Positions 1-8,536 of a DNA stretch of 64,000 nt are shown here, piece after piece. The stretch covers positions 1 to 64,000 of the forward strand of contig NZ_SEWF01000010.1 in the NCBI RefSeq assembly GCF_004168285.1, written 5' to 3'. A program made the position numbers and the translations under genes. The notes beneath the pieces were generated by a model. That model was not told the DNA's origin and ran no database searches. It was given only the letters and a program-made list of their open reading frames with translations. Within the stretch, counting starts at the first letter, position 1. Every line of letters begins with the position of its first letter. This stretch comes from Emticicia agri. GTDB taxonomy: Bacteria; Bacteroidota; Bacteroidia; Cytophagales; Spirosomataceae.

Positions 1-157
1 TGGCCATAAATAAATCAAAAAATGTACGGCTTAGACGCTTATCTATTTGAGAATCAAGTTTTGTGAGAATACTTTGAAGATATTGACTGGATTGACTTAG
101 AAGAAAAGCACCTGTCTTATTGTGTGTTTGCTTAGTTTTTGATAATATTGTAAACAT
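1..157 (-). CDS. N-terminal fragment of a probable transposase (runs off window)
   Basis: An open frame starts with ATG at 157 and continues leftward through the window edge with no stop, giving 52 residues. The visible part is basic and ends in the stretch RLSRTFFDLFMA, which reminds me of the N-terminus of DDE-type transposases of Bacteroidota, but no catalytic residue is in view. The ATG is preceded by a full AGGAGG Shine-Dalgarno at 165-170 with 7 nt spacing. That is unusual among the other genes here, which lack such sites, and suggests foreign or mobile origin. The leader folds into a hairpin that would cover this site. Family assignment is an inference from general resemblance; another short conserved protein is possible. 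Confidence 0.45.
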   Translation of the reverse strand, partial: MFTILSKTKQTHNKTGAFLLSQSSQYLQSILTKLDSQIDKRLSRTFFDLFMA

Positions 158-160
158 AAA

Positions 161-227
161 AAGACCTCCTGATTGATTTGTGTTTGTAGTGATTCACAAA
201 TTTAACCAGAAGGTTCTTTTTTTTTAT
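161..227 (-). promoter_or_regulatory. Hairpin occluding the ribosome-binding site of the transposase-like gene
   Basis: Imperfect inverted repeat: arm 161-182 against arm 195-218, with perfect pairing at the loop-proximal CACAAAT/ATTTGTG and near the base. On the minus-strand transcript the inner arm contains the AGGAGG site (165-170), so the site is paired. On the plus strand the second arm runs into a T-tract (217-225), so the same element could act as a terminator. Insertion sequences commonly carry such structures at their ends to block translation from read-through transcripts; applying that here is inference. Confidence 0.45.
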
Positions 228-264
228 TTACCAGTCCCAAAATTCGGGATGACTCATGTTTGTT

Positions 265-927
265 TTATTCCAGTTCTCTGATTCTGATATTTCTGAATGA
301 AACCATATCGCCGTGGTCTTGTAAGGCTATTTTGCCTTTGGCGTGTGGCTTGGCGTAATCCCATGTCGGGAATTTACTTTTAGCCACCATCGAATGCCAG
401 TCGGTGCTACCATATTCATATTCCACTACTTTTTCGCCATTCAGCCAATGCTCAATGTGGCCATCTTTGATAATAATTTTCCCTTTGTTCCACTGCCCGG
501 CAGGTTTTACAATACTAAAATCCTTTGGCGGCTGCAAATCGTAATTAGAAGCTGTTTTCTGAGAATCTTTCAATTGTGCAGGGTAATTTTTATCATCGAT
601 AATCTGGTATTCAGGACCCGACATATAGCTGGCTTTTGCTTCAGGTGATTCAATTACTTTGTAAATCACTCCGCTATTACCTTTAGGTGCCGCCTTGAAA
701 TCAAACTCTAATTCGTAGTTTTCATATTCTTTATCAGTTACAAGGTCGCCACTACCGCCGTGTGTCATCAATACTCCATTCATTACGTGCCAGCCCTTTA
801 CCTCTTTTGCCTGCCAGGTATGCCAGCCATTAGTGGTTTTTCCATCAAACAATTTTACCCATTTTCCTGTCTGTGCCGAGGCATTGATGGCACAAATAGC
901 TAAAGCAGAAATCAATAATTTTTTCAT
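265..927 (-). CDS. Secreted DUF1080 / 3-keto-disaccharide hydrolase-like protein
   Basis: A 220-residue protein with a signal peptide (MKKLLISALAICAINASAQ) followed by one DUF1080 domain: WVKLFDGKTTNGWHTW at the start, NSGVIYKV, EYQIIDDKNYP and KGKIALQDHGD further on. The family has a concanavalin-like jelly-roll fold and is common in secreted Bacteroidota and Planctomycetota proteins acting on glycosides; some members hydrolyse 3-keto-disaccharides. No enzymatic residue can be singled out here. The ATG at 927 is preferred over a TTG two codons upstream because the signal peptide starts there. It follows the acyltransferase-like gene by about 70 nt and is probably co-transcribed with it. Confidence 0.85.
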   Translation of the reverse strand: MKKLLISALAICAINASAQTGKWVKLFDGKTTNGWHTWQAKEVKGWHVMNGVLMTHGGSGDLVTDKEYENYELEFDFKAAPKGNSGVIYKVIESPEAKASYMSGPEYQIIDDKNYPAQLKDSQKTASNYDLQPPKDFSIVKPAGQWNKGKIIIKDGHIEHWLNGEKVVEYEYGSTDWHSMVAKSKFPTWDYAKPHAKGKIALQDHGDMVSFRNIRIRELE

Positions 928-999
928 TGTCAAATACTTAGGTTGATATAGAACCGATTGAAGAGGTTCATGGTGAAAATTTGTACTAAGGAACGAAAT

Positions 1000-2268
1000 T
1001 TACACTTTAAAAATTAATTTTCTTCTGTAAAAAAACCATAAAATCACAAACCAGATAAGCACATATACCAAAGCACCCGCCAGAGAAGCATTTTTTGGCT
1101 CACTGAAAAACGGAGCAATGCCATATTCATACATCCATGCTATTAATCCCGGGCTTTCTTCAGGTGTTCTATCTACTACCGGAATTTTTATCATATTCAG
1201 TATCCGTGGAATAATGCCTGAAAAGAAAAATACAACCATCGGATTCACCCCGAAAATCACAAAAGGTTTGTTCCAGAAATCAAAGCGTATCACATCTATC
1301 ACAAAATACAGAATCCCTAATGCCAACAAGGCCCATCCGGCTGTGTATAGCACAAAAGAGCTTGTCCAGAGTGCCTTATTGATAGGAAAAACTATGCCCC
1401 ATAAGAAACCTATCATTACACTCACTACTCCGGCAGTAAGCAGATAAATAGCTTTTTTGTTTTTCTCAAAATTATTGCTCAGTAAGGTGCCTGTCAACAC
1501 CCCGGCTATCCCTGTTCCGATAGCAGGAATCGTGCTTAAAATCCCCTCAGGGTCCCATGTTTTTGAAGTAGCCCATAGATGCCCCGGCAATAAGAAGTTA
1601 TCTAACCAGGCTGCTAAATTAGTGCCTTTCTCAACATTAGCAGCACCAACTCCTGGCACAGATACCAATGTCATTAAAGCCCAATAGCCCAATAAGCATA
1701 CCAGACCAATAATAAGCTGGGTGATTGTGTTGGTAGTAGCATACAGAATAGACACAATCATATAAACAATAGCTATGCGTTGCAATACGCCCGGAATACG
1801 CACCTCTTTAAAATCTTCGGCTACAAAAGCTAAAACCATCATAACAATAAACAGCCCTACGGCTATAAAAAACTGTCTTTTTTTATCATAATCACCCAAT
1901 AAAGCCATTGTAACAAGGGCGGTAATACTTAAACGTACCAGTAGTAGTGGAATGCCTGTCAGTGAACCAATATTTATTTTGGAGAAGAAATTGAGAAACA
2001 AACCCAACAAGAAAAGCCTAAGTGTACGGGTAATGATGCGTTCAAAAGTTGAAGCATCGAACCTTTTGATAGGCATTGATAAAACCGTAGATATACCCAC
2101 AATGAACAAAAAGAAAGGAAATACGAGGTCGGTTAGTGTACATCCATGCCATTCGGCGTGTTCAAGCGGTGGATATAGATTACCCCAATCACCCGGGTTG
2201 TTCACAATGGTCATAAGCATGATGGTCATGCCTCTGAAAACGTCTAATGACGTCAGGCGTTGCTTCAT
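1000..2268 (-). CDS. DUF5009/HGSNAT-like membrane acyltransferase
   Basis: A 422-residue integral membrane protein with roughly ten hydrophobic segments. The N-terminus RLTSLDVFRGMTIMLMTIVNN and the following WHGCTLTDLVFPFFLFIVG are the hallmark motifs of the DUF5009/YeiB-type family related to heparan-alpha-glucosaminide N-acetyltransferase, which carries an acetyl group across the membrane to amino sugars. The substrate in this bacterium is unknown. It is followed by the secreted DUF1080 gene, which suggests a shared role in extracytoplasmic carbohydrate handling. It diverges from gnd, so the 170-nt gap should hold both promoters. Confidence 0.85.
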   Translation of the reverse strand: MKQRLTSLDVFRGMTIMLMTIVNNPGDWGNLYPPLEHAEWHGCTLTDLVFPFFLFIVGISTVLSMPIKRFDASTFERIITRTLRLFLLGLFLNFFSKINIGSLTGIPLLLVRLSITALVTMALLGDYDKKRQFFIAVGLFIVMMVLAFVAEDFKEVRIPGVLQRIAIVYMIVSILYATTNTITQLIIGLVCLLGYWALMTLVSVPGVGAANVEKGTNLAAWLDNFLLPGHLWATSKTWDPEGILSTIPAIGTGIAGVLTGTLLSNNFEKNKKAIYLLTAGVVSVMIGFLWGIVFPINKALWTSSFVLYTAGWALLALGILYFVIDVIRFDFWNKPFVIFGVNPMVVFFFSGIIPRILNMIKIPVVDRTPEESPGLIAWMYEYGIAPFFSEPKNASLAGALVYVLIWFVILWFFYRRKLIFKV

Positions 2269-2371
2269 TTCTGATTAGGTTTATTTTATGGCAAGTTAAT
2301 GAATATCTGCCTGAATTGTTGCAATTGCTACCTTTTATCAATTCAGATTCCTGTAAGCAAATAAATTTTTG

Positions 2372-2379
2372 TAGTTTTG
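2372..2379 (+). promoter_or_regulatory. Candidate -7 box for the gluconate operon
   Basis: TAGTTTTG matches the Bacteroidota -7 consensus TAnnTTTG and lies 60 nt before the gnd ATG at 2440. No clear TTTG -33 box is present, so this is tentative. Confidence 0.4.
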
Positions 2380-2439
2380 AATCAGCGAGTAAGCTATCAT
2401 TATTTATCATTCAAACCTACCCTGTTCAGGGATTTTACT

Positions 2440-3342
2440 ATGCAAATTGGAATTGTCGGTCTTGGTAAAATGGGTTATAATTTAGCCCTTAATTTACGTA
2501 ATCATCATTACGAAGTAGTAGCACAGGATGTAAATGCCGAATCGGTCAGGAAAATCGGAGAAGAAGGAGGTATTACTACTGCCAATACTTTGAAAGAAGT
2601 ATGTGAAAAACTGACTGGTAGAAGGGTAATCTGGCTGATGGTTCCGGCAGGGAGCATTGTTGATAGTGTAATTGAAGAGTTATTGAATTACCTATCTGCT
2701 GACGATATTGTTATTGATGGAGGAAACTCTCATTATAAAGAGTCTGTGAAGCGTTATAACTATTTAAAAAGTAAAGGCATCAGTTACCTTGATTGTGGCA
2801 CGAGTGGTGGCACCAGTGGGGCTTTGCACGGCGCCTGTACGATGATTGGCGGAGATAAAGAAACATTTGCGTATGTAGAGCGTGTATTTAAAGATATTTC
2901 GTTAGAAAACGGGTATCTATACACCGGAGCATCAGGCAGTGGGCATTTTGTGAAGATGGTACACAACGGTATTGAATATGGCATGATGCAGGCCATTGCC
3001 GAAGGTTTTGAGGTTTTTGAACGCTCGGAATATGACATTAATTTTGAGGCTGTAGCCAAACTATTTAATCATGGTTCGGTAGTACGAAGCTGGCTGATGG
3101 AACTGACTGAAAATGCTTTCAGAAAAGACCCGCATTTAGATGCCATCAAAGGAATTATGCACTCGTCGGGTGAAGGTAAATGGACACTTGAAACGGCGCT
3201 TGATTTGGGTGTGCCAACGCCTGTTATTGCTTTGTCTTTATTGATGCGTTATCGTTCACAGCAGGAAGACACTTTTTCGGGTAAAGTAGTAGCGGCCTTG
3301 AGAAATGAGTTTGGTGGACATGCAGTAGAAAAAGCGAATTAG
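2440..3342 (+). CDS. gnd: 6-phosphogluconate dehydrogenase, decarboxylating (short NAD-type)
   Basis: Oxidatively decarboxylates 6-phosphogluconate to ribulose 5-phosphate in the cytoplasm. From the ATG at 2440 the protein is 300 residues, the length of the short (GndA/YqeC-like, usually NAD-preferring) class rather than the ~470-residue NADP enzyme. It shows the nucleotide-binding GLGKMG at residues 7-12, the substrate motif DGGNSHYKES, CGTSGGTSGA, and the catalytic lysine region GHFVKMVHNG (K172, N176). The longer frame from 2377 adds 21 residues before the Rossmann motif and is less likely. It is followed after 9 nt by gluconokinase, together forming a gluconate-to-pentose-phosphate route. 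Confidence 0.93.
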   Translation: MQIGIVGLGKMGYNLALNLRNHHYEVVAQDVNAESVRKIGEEGGITTANTLKEVCEKLTGRRVIWLMVPAGSIVDSVIEELLNYLSADDIVIDGGNSHYKESVKRYNYLKSKGISYLDCGTSGGTSGALHGACTMIGGDKETFAYVERVFKDISLENGYLYTGASGSGHFVKMVHNGIEYGMMQAIAEGFEVFERSEYDINFEAVAKLFNHGSVVRSWLMELTENAFRKDPHLDAIKGIMHSSGEGKWTLETALDLGVPTPVIALSLLMRYRSQQEDTFSGKVVAALRNEFGGHAVEKAN

Positions 3343-3351
3343 GAAGATTGC

Positions 3352-4797
3352 ATGGCAGAAATAACTTTTGACTATTTTGTGGGTATTGATGTAGGAACTA
3401 CTACTACTAAAGCTGTTGCTTTTGATACAAAAGGGAACGTATTGAGCCAGTTCAGCAGTGGCTATGATATGACACACCCACACCCTAACTGGAGTGAGCA
3501 AGACCCTGAAGAAATCTACGAGGCTTTTCAGAAATCTTTGAGCATGATTGTGCTGCCCTCACTGGCTGATAAAAGTATTGTTTCTTTTTCATCGGCCATG
3601 CACGGATTAATAGTGATGGATAAAGATGGCAAGCCCCTTACCAGATTAATGATATGGGCTGACAACCGTGCTACTGAATTAGCCAATCAATTAAAAGCAA
3701 CAGACTTAGGGCAGGAATTGTATCATCGAACAGGTATCCCGATTCATCCTTTTTCGGTTTTCAGTAAAATATTATGGCTGAAAGAAAACGAGCCGGAGAT
3801 TTTCAGCCGGACACACAAATTTATAGGCATTAAAGAATACCTGTGGTTCAGGCTATTTGGTGAATATACTATCGATTACTCTTTGGCATCAGGTAGTGGA
3901 CTGTTTAATTTCAGCGAATCAGCCTGGGATACTTTAGCCTTAACTACTTTAGGTATTTCGGCAGAGCAGCTACCCCGGTTGGTTTCTACTACGCATATAC
4001 AGAAAAACGATACAAACCCTAATCTCCCTTTAGTAAATTATGTGATTGGCGCAGGTGACGGGCCTTTAGCTAATTTAGGGTCAGGAGCCATGAATCCCGG
4101 GCAAATGGCTTTTACGATGGGTACAAGCGGTGCTGTAAGAATGTGTGTAGCACAGCCGTACACCGATGCCAAAATGCGGACTTTCAATTTCTTCCTTTTT
4201 GAAAATCAATATATCATCGGTGGTGCTACTAATAATGGCGGAATAGTACTACAATGGCTGGAAGAACAGATATTAGGCTCAAAGAACTCTATTGCTAAAC
4301 TGATAGAAGAAGCACAGAAATTAGAAATAGGTAGCGAAAATCTTTTGTTTTTGCCCTACATTTTAGGCGAACGAGCCCCTGTGTGGAATGCTAAGGCAAA
4401 AGGGGTATTTTTTGGGTTAAGCATTACGCATACGCAAGCCCACCTTGTAAGGGCGGTTATGGAGGGGTTAATTCTGAATGTGTATTCGATTGGAAAGATA
4501 TTAATGGAACAACAGCAGATACATGAAATATGTGCCAGTGGAGGCTTTGCCAAAAGCGATTTCTGGTTACAGTTAGTTGCCGATATTTTTCAGAAAAAAG
4601 TAGTTATCTGCGAAACCGTTGAAGGCTCGGCATGGGGTGCGGCATTATTAGCCATGAAAGCCCTGAATATGAAAGAAGCAGCCAATACAGTAGCGAAAGG
4701 AAAAGAGTTTTTACCTAACCTTGCGGTTGCTGAAAAATATAGTCAGCTTCACCAGAAATTCGAACGGCTTTATGAGAAATTGAAAGATGAATTTTAA
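3352..4797 (+). CDS. gntK: Gluconokinase, FGGY family
   Basis: Phosphorylates gluconate to 6-phosphogluconate with ATP. The 481-residue length fits the FGGY kinase family. The N-terminal phosphate-binding motif GIDVGTTTTK is at residues 11-20, the substrate region has MIWADNRA, and the C-terminal FGGY domain has GERAPVWNAKAKGVFFGL and ASGGFAKSDFWLQ. Gluconate specificity rests mainly on position directly behind gnd (9-nt gap); xylulokinase is the main alternative on sequence alone. Downstream lies a Rid-family gene, probably in the same transcript. Confidence 0.9.
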   Translation: MAEITFDYFVGIDVGTTTTKAVAFDTKGNVLSQFSSGYDMTHPHPNWSEQDPEEIYEAFQKSLSMIVLPSLADKSIVSFSSAMHGLIVMDKDGKPLTRLMIWADNRATELANQLKATDLGQELYHRTGIPIHPFSVFSKILWLKENEPEIFSRTHKFIGIKEYLWFRLFGEYTIDYSLASGSGLFNFSESAWDTLALTTLGISAEQLPRLVSTTHIQKNDTNPNLPLVNYVIGAGDGPLANLGSGAMNPGQMAFTMGTSGAVRMCVAQPYTDAKMRTFNFFLFENQYIIGGATNNGGIVLQWLEEQILGSKNSIAKLIEEAQKLEIGSENLLFLPYILGERAPVWNAKAKGVFFGLSITHTQAHLVRAVMEGLILNVYSIGKILMEQQQIHEICASGGFAKSDFWLQLVADIFQKKVVICETVEGSAWGAALLAMKALNMKEAANTVAKGKEFLPNLAVAEKYSQLHQKFERLYEKLKDEF

Positions 4798-4819
4798 GAA
4801 GCTGTTTGAGTTAAAGATA

Positions 4820-5236
4820 ATGATAGAAAAAGACTTTATAAATCCGGAGGAGTTACCTAAATGGGAAAATGCCTTTTCTCAGGTAGTAGTGGTTGATAGT
4901 GGGTATTACCGAACTATTTATCTTTCAGGGCAGGTATCAATGGATAAAGACAATCAAATCATTGGCTTAAATAATTTATCAGTTCAGGCAAATCAGGCTT
5001 TTCAGAATGTTAAAACTGCACTATCTTCTGTAGGAGCAGTACCGGAAGATGTTGTTAAGCTAAATATTTATATAAAAGACTATCGCTTTAGTGATGCCGA
5101 ATGTATCAGTGAGGCCTTTCAAAAGATTTTTACACATAAGAAACTTCCTGTAAGTACATGGCTTGGCGTACAATCTTTAGCCTTAGACGGGTTATTGATT
5201 GAAATTGATGCTATTGCCATAGTATCATCTAACTAA
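4820..5236 (+). CDS. Rid (YjgF/YER057c/UK114) family protein lacking the canonical arginine
   Basis: A 138-residue single-domain Rid-family protein. RidA proteins hydrolyse reactive enamine/imine intermediates from PLP enzymes and act as trimers. The signature region reads LPVSTWLGV where RidA has PARS; the arginine that binds the substrate carboxylate is therefore replaced. This places it in a non-RidA subfamily, and deaminase activity cannot be assumed. Start choice: the frame opens at 4787, overlapping the gntK stop, but the ATG at 4820 gives a usual-length protein. It sits at the end of the gluconate operon; its job there is not evident. Confidence 0.8.
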   Translation: MIEKDFINPEELPKWENAFSQVVVVDSGYYRTIYLSGQVSMDKDNQIIGLNNLSVQANQAFQNVKTALSSVGAVPEDVVKLNIYIKDYRFSDAECISEAFQKIFTHKKLPVSTWLGVQSLALDGLLIEIDAIAIVSSN

Positions 5237-5286
5237 TTGAGTAGAGCATTTAATTGATAAAAATTCGCAAAATCGTCATACATCTA

Positions 5287-5784
5287 TCAACTCCGCTGAA
5301 AAAACAACCTGAAATTGTGGTAGATACCTGTAGTTCTAAAAGTAAAATGCTTGTGTGAAATGAAATTGACTACAAAGCTCATTCCCATCCCGAAGAAGTG
5401 AGAAATCAAGCCTGCTATATCTATACTTTTATTAAACATAAGTTGTTCTTTGCCAAAAACACCCCATTCGTCTAAAAAGTACTTGCAATAATAAGCACCT
5501 TTTACTGTAATAAAGCCTGAAATAAAAGAAACCAATAAGAACTTTATCCCTTCTCTGAAAGAGTTTTTGGAGTGCCGTTGATTAAAAGCGAAAATCTTGG
5601 TAAGAAAAAAACCGATAATAAAAGCCACTATATAGCCTGTGGCGATAGATAATTCAAAAGAAAACCCGAAGAAATTTTGTGTAAGAGAACTTACAATCAG
5701 CTGTATAACGACCCCCGAACAGGCAATGAGGAAATACGAAATCAGTTCTTTATATTTGGCAAGTCTGCCTTCTAATTTTATCAC
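5287..5784 (-). CDS. GtrA-like small membrane protein
   Basis: A 165-residue protein with four hydrophobic segments and the GtrA/DPMS pattern: ISYFLIACSGVVIQLIVSSL at the start, ATGYIVAFIIGFFLTKIFAF in the middle, and a C-terminal segment ending in NFISHKHFTF. GtrA-like proteins are thought to flip polyprenyl-linked sugars during surface polysaccharide glycosylation. No glycosyltransferase is adjacent, so the partner is unknown. It starts with GTG (5784-5782), and a TAnnTTTG-type box lies about 50 nt upstream. It converges with the Rid-family gene. Confidence 0.8.
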   Translation of the reverse strand: MIKLEGRLAKYKELISYFLIACSGVVIQLIVSSLTQNFFGFSFELSIATGYIVAFIIGFFLTKIFAFNQRHSKNSFREGIKFLLVSFISGFITVKGAYYCKYFLDEWGVFGKEQLMFNKSIDIAGLISHFFGMGMSFVVNFISHKHFTFRTTGIYHNFRLFFQRS

Positions 5785-5834
5785 AATATATTTTTACTTT
5801 TTGAATTTTTTAATCTTATTTATTCATAGAACGT

Positions 5835-5842
5835 CAAAAGTA
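5835..5842 (-). promoter_or_regulatory. Candidate -7 box for the GtrA-like gene
   Basis: On the minus strand this reads TACTTTTG, matching TAnnTTTG, 50 nt before the GTG start. No convincing -33 box. Confidence 0.35.
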
Positions 5843-5910
5843 AGAAAAATTTATGAGGTGGGTACATTAAATATTGTTAACTACTCTTTTGTGGCTCATG
5901 TGGCGCAAAC

Positions 5911-6030
5911 GTCCCGTTCGCAGTAATACTTCAAATAGTGAGAATATTGTCAGACACCAATTACTATTCAAAGTTTACTGCGAATTTAAGTAACCGCGAA
6001 CTGGAAGCGACCGTCGCTCGGTTCGCCCCG
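5911..6030. repeat. Compound palindromic intergenic element
   Basis: Two adjacent inverted repeats fill most of the gap between the divergent GtrA-like gene and the esterase terminus. The first pairs TTCGCAGTAA (5917-5926) with TTACTGCGAA (5975-5984), with further partial pairing inward. The second is nested: GCGAAC (5996-6001) with GTTCGC (6021-6026), and AGCGAC (6006-6011) with GTCGCT (6013-6018). It ends 6 nt before the esterase stop. It looks like a REP-type palindromic repeat; copy number elsewhere is unknown. Confidence 0.5.
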
Positions 6031-6036
6031 CAAGAA

Positions 6037-7746
6037 TTAATACCTCCAACTTTTTAAGTCAACGCCTTTAGGAGCCGTCTTCTTAACTTCTTCTGCCCAT
6101 TTGGGTATAAACATCCGGTGATAACGCAGTCTTGAAATAGCATTTGGCTGAGTATGGTCGCCATTCCAGCAATGTTCGGCTCTGTCGCCATAATCCACTT
6201 CTCCATCATACGAAGGGTTCGATAAGCCTTTCAGCATTTCTTCGGTCAGGTATACTGCATTATTCAGGTAATAGTTATCCATATCGCCGCAATAAATGTG
6301 TATTCTGCCCTTCCACTTCTCACCATTTTTAGCCCAGTCTCTTTTCAATATGTAAGCTAAATCATAGTTCTCTTTCCAGTAATTGGCAACCTCTTTATCT
6401 ATCACCCCGGTTTCTTTATCCCATATCCGTTTGGGATAGCCATCTTTGCCCACGGGCGAATAAACCGCTTCCCAGATGTCAAATTGCTGTCCGCTGCGGG
6501 TTTTAGTACCTAAGGCCAGTTCCCGCATATTCATTTCAGCTACTGTAGCCGATACCTGGCCAAGGTAATCTCTGTGTCCAGGTTTAGCTAATTTTTTAAA
6601 CTGACTTTCGTACCAGTAAGCGTTTTTATCTTCGTAGATATTCACAGTAGTAAAAGCTCTGAAATCTATCGGGTCAGGACAAGCCGCATAGCAACCATTG
6701 TATTGGTCAGGGTATTTCACCTGCACTGCCAATGCCTCCCAGCCACCTGTTGAGCCACCATAGGTAAACCTTGCCCAGCCTTCGCCAATACCTCTGAATC
6801 TTTTTTCAATTTCAGGAATCAGTTCATACGTAATGGCATCACCATAAGGCCCGATATTCTCTGAATTAACGGCATAAGAATCGTCATAAAACGGACAAGC
6901 GTGTTGAATCTCGATGGCTAATACCCGAGGGAAATCCTTACCTGTCCATATTTTGTAGAAATCATACGCTTCCTGCTGAACTATTTTGTTATAGCCATAG
7001 AGCTTAAAACGTGCATTGTAATCGTCAGTTTTCAGGTTCTCATCAGGCGGAATAGTACGGAAGCCATCAAAATCATCAGGGAAATGCCCGTGGAAAATTG
7101 CCAATGGATATTTTACATTCGGGTGTTCATCAAAACCTTCTGGTAATAATATATGTGCGCCCAGATACATAGGTCTACCCCAGAACTCTGTCAGCAATTT
7201 GCTCTGAATCTTGATGTGTTTGATATATTTGGTATCTTTAGGTTCTTCAATTGGCGGAATTACCTGGTCTAAACTTAGTTTTATTACTGAGGTGCCTTTA
7301 GGGTCAAATTTTATTTTGATGGGTTTTGAATACAAATTCCCCGGTGCCCTGTTCCATTGTTGTCCTTCTCCTCTATCCATAGGCATTTTTACCGTATGCC
7401 CGTCTTTCCGATGAAACGTTTCATATTTATGTAGCAATACCTGTACATAATATTCTCCGGCAGGCACTTCTTTCATGTATCTTTTCGGATAGCCAAACCC
7501 ATTGGCATTGTTGATTACTTTGGCCTGTGCGCCATTCCAGTTTTCGGCATCTATCCCAAATACCAATTGCGTATTCAGTGCATCGGTTATATCAAAGCGT
7601 GGCTCTCTATCGGCACTGGTTGAGAGCATTACTAATAACCGACCATCTAAAAGCCCTTGCTGATTAGGTGCTGTAATGGAAAACTGAGTTTGTGCAAAGC
7701 TACCTGCCGACAAAAGCAGAAAAGCCCAAAGGAGATTTTTTTTCAT
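6037..7746 (-). CDS. Secreted alpha/beta-hydrolase (putative esterase, PF00756-like)
   Basis: A 569-residue protein with a signal peptide (MKKNLLWAFLLLSAGSFAQT). An N-terminal beta-rich region (about 20-160) precedes an esterase-type alpha/beta hydrolase domain. The nucleophile elbow is TYGGSTGGWEA with Ser332; candidate acid and base are in YCGDMDNYY and AEHCWNGDH near the C-terminus. Related secreted esterases act on acylated carbohydrates, but the substrate here cannot be told. It is the last gene of a minus-strand operon (25 nt after the cupin-like gene). Confidence 0.8.
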   Translation of the reverse strand: MKKNLLWAFLLLSAGSFAQTQFSITAPNQQGLLDGRLLVMLSTSADREPRFDITDALNTQLVFGIDAENWNGAQAKVINNANGFGYPKRYMKEVPAGEYYVQVLLHKYETFHRKDGHTVKMPMDRGEGQQWNRAPGNLYSKPIKIKFDPKGTSVIKLSLDQVIPPIEEPKDTKYIKHIKIQSKLLTEFWGRPMYLGAHILLPEGFDEHPNVKYPLAIFHGHFPDDFDGFRTIPPDENLKTDDYNARFKLYGYNKIVQQEAYDFYKIWTGKDFPRVLAIEIQHACPFYDDSYAVNSENIGPYGDAITYELIPEIEKRFRGIGEGWARFTYGGSTGGWEALAVQVKYPDQYNGCYAACPDPIDFRAFTTVNIYEDKNAYWYESQFKKLAKPGHRDYLGQVSATVAEMNMRELALGTKTRSGQQFDIWEAVYSPVGKDGYPKRIWDKETGVIDKEVANYWKENYDLAYILKRDWAKNGEKWKGRIHIYCGDMDNYYLNNAVYLTEEMLKGLSNPSYDGEVDYGDRAEHCWNGDHTQPNAISRLRYHRMFIPKWAEEVKKTAPKGVDLKSWRY

Positions 7747-7770
7747 AAGGTTTAGTTTAGTATATGTTTG

Positions 7771-8532
7771 TTAATGATGTTGCTTTCCATACTTTTTCAA
7801 AGCCGTCTGCACATCCATTTTCGGGGCACGTATCAGTCCATTGCCTGTTTTTTCTCCGGCTTCAATATCAATGTTATGAATATCATATTCTTTTCCACCC
7901 AAATCGAGCATAATCACATCAAAAGTAAAGGCAGTTTCAGTATTAGCTATAAACCAGTGGATATTATTTTTATCGTCTGAAATAGAGGAGCTACTACCCA
8001 CTTTAGCCTTTTTTTCGATAGTTGGTTTGATGAATAGGTTCTTCTCATCTTCTTCTACTTTATCATAATGTTTCAAGGCAAATTCTCCTTTTAAAACTAA
8101 ATGTGCCGACGACATATTGGAATGTCCATGAGGGATAATCGCCCTGTCTTTTTTCATACCAAAAATTTTCTTGATGAAAACAGTCTTTTCAGGCAAGCCG
8201 TCCAGTTTCGGAAACGTAATCATTTTAGTATTTACGCCTAAATCAGGATAATCAAAGTTTTTGGTCAAGGTTTGAAAATCAATGAATTTCAATAACTCTT
8301 CTAATGCTATATGATTGAATAGCTTCTCTACCTGGGTTTGCCATAGCACCGGAGAAATCTTTTCCAGTTTCAAATCATTACAAATCTCACTCAATTGTTT
8401 TGCCCAGTGATTGGCTATAGGCAAGATAGGCCTGGCAAAAGCCTGTGAGCTGAAAAGACTTTCTAACAAAAAATAGTTAAGGGCTGTACCCAATAGTTGT
8501 TTACCAAAATCCCGTCTGTTTTGTATTTGCAT
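7771..8532 (-). CDS. Tat-exported cupin-like protein
   Basis: A 253-residue protein. From the ATG at 8532 it begins MQIQNRRDFGKQLLGTALNY and then LFSSQAFA, a twin-arginine signal with an A-x-A cleavage site, so a folded, possibly metal-containing periplasmic protein is expected. The body has IIPHGHSNMSSAHLVLKGEF and FDVIMLDLGGKEYDIHNIDI, which resemble the two beta motifs of a cupin barrel with a histidine-rich metal site. No specific function is recognised. The start at 8532 is preferred to one 12 codons upstream because it avoids overlap and lies 5 nt after the upstream stop, suggesting translational coupling. Confidence 0.65.
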   Translation of the reverse strand: MQIQNRRDFGKQLLGTALNYFLLESLFSSQAFARPILPIANHWAKQLSEICNDLKLEKISPVLWQTQVEKLFNHIALEELLKFIDFQTLTKNFDYPDLGVNTKMITFPKLDGLPEKTVFIKKIFGMKKDRAIIPHGHSNMSSAHLVLKGEFALKHYDKVEEDEKNLFIKPTIEKKAKVGSSSSISDDKNNIHWFIANTETAFTFDVIMLDLGGKEYDIHNIDIEAGEKTGNGLIRAPKMDVQTALKKYGKQHH

Positions 8533-8536
8533 TAAT

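Noticed and set aside
343-648. Long ORF on the plus strand opposite the DUF1080 gene, and similar antisense ORFs throughout
   Set aside because: Overlap genes with clear family motifs in the other strand and show no domain, signal or sensible composition.
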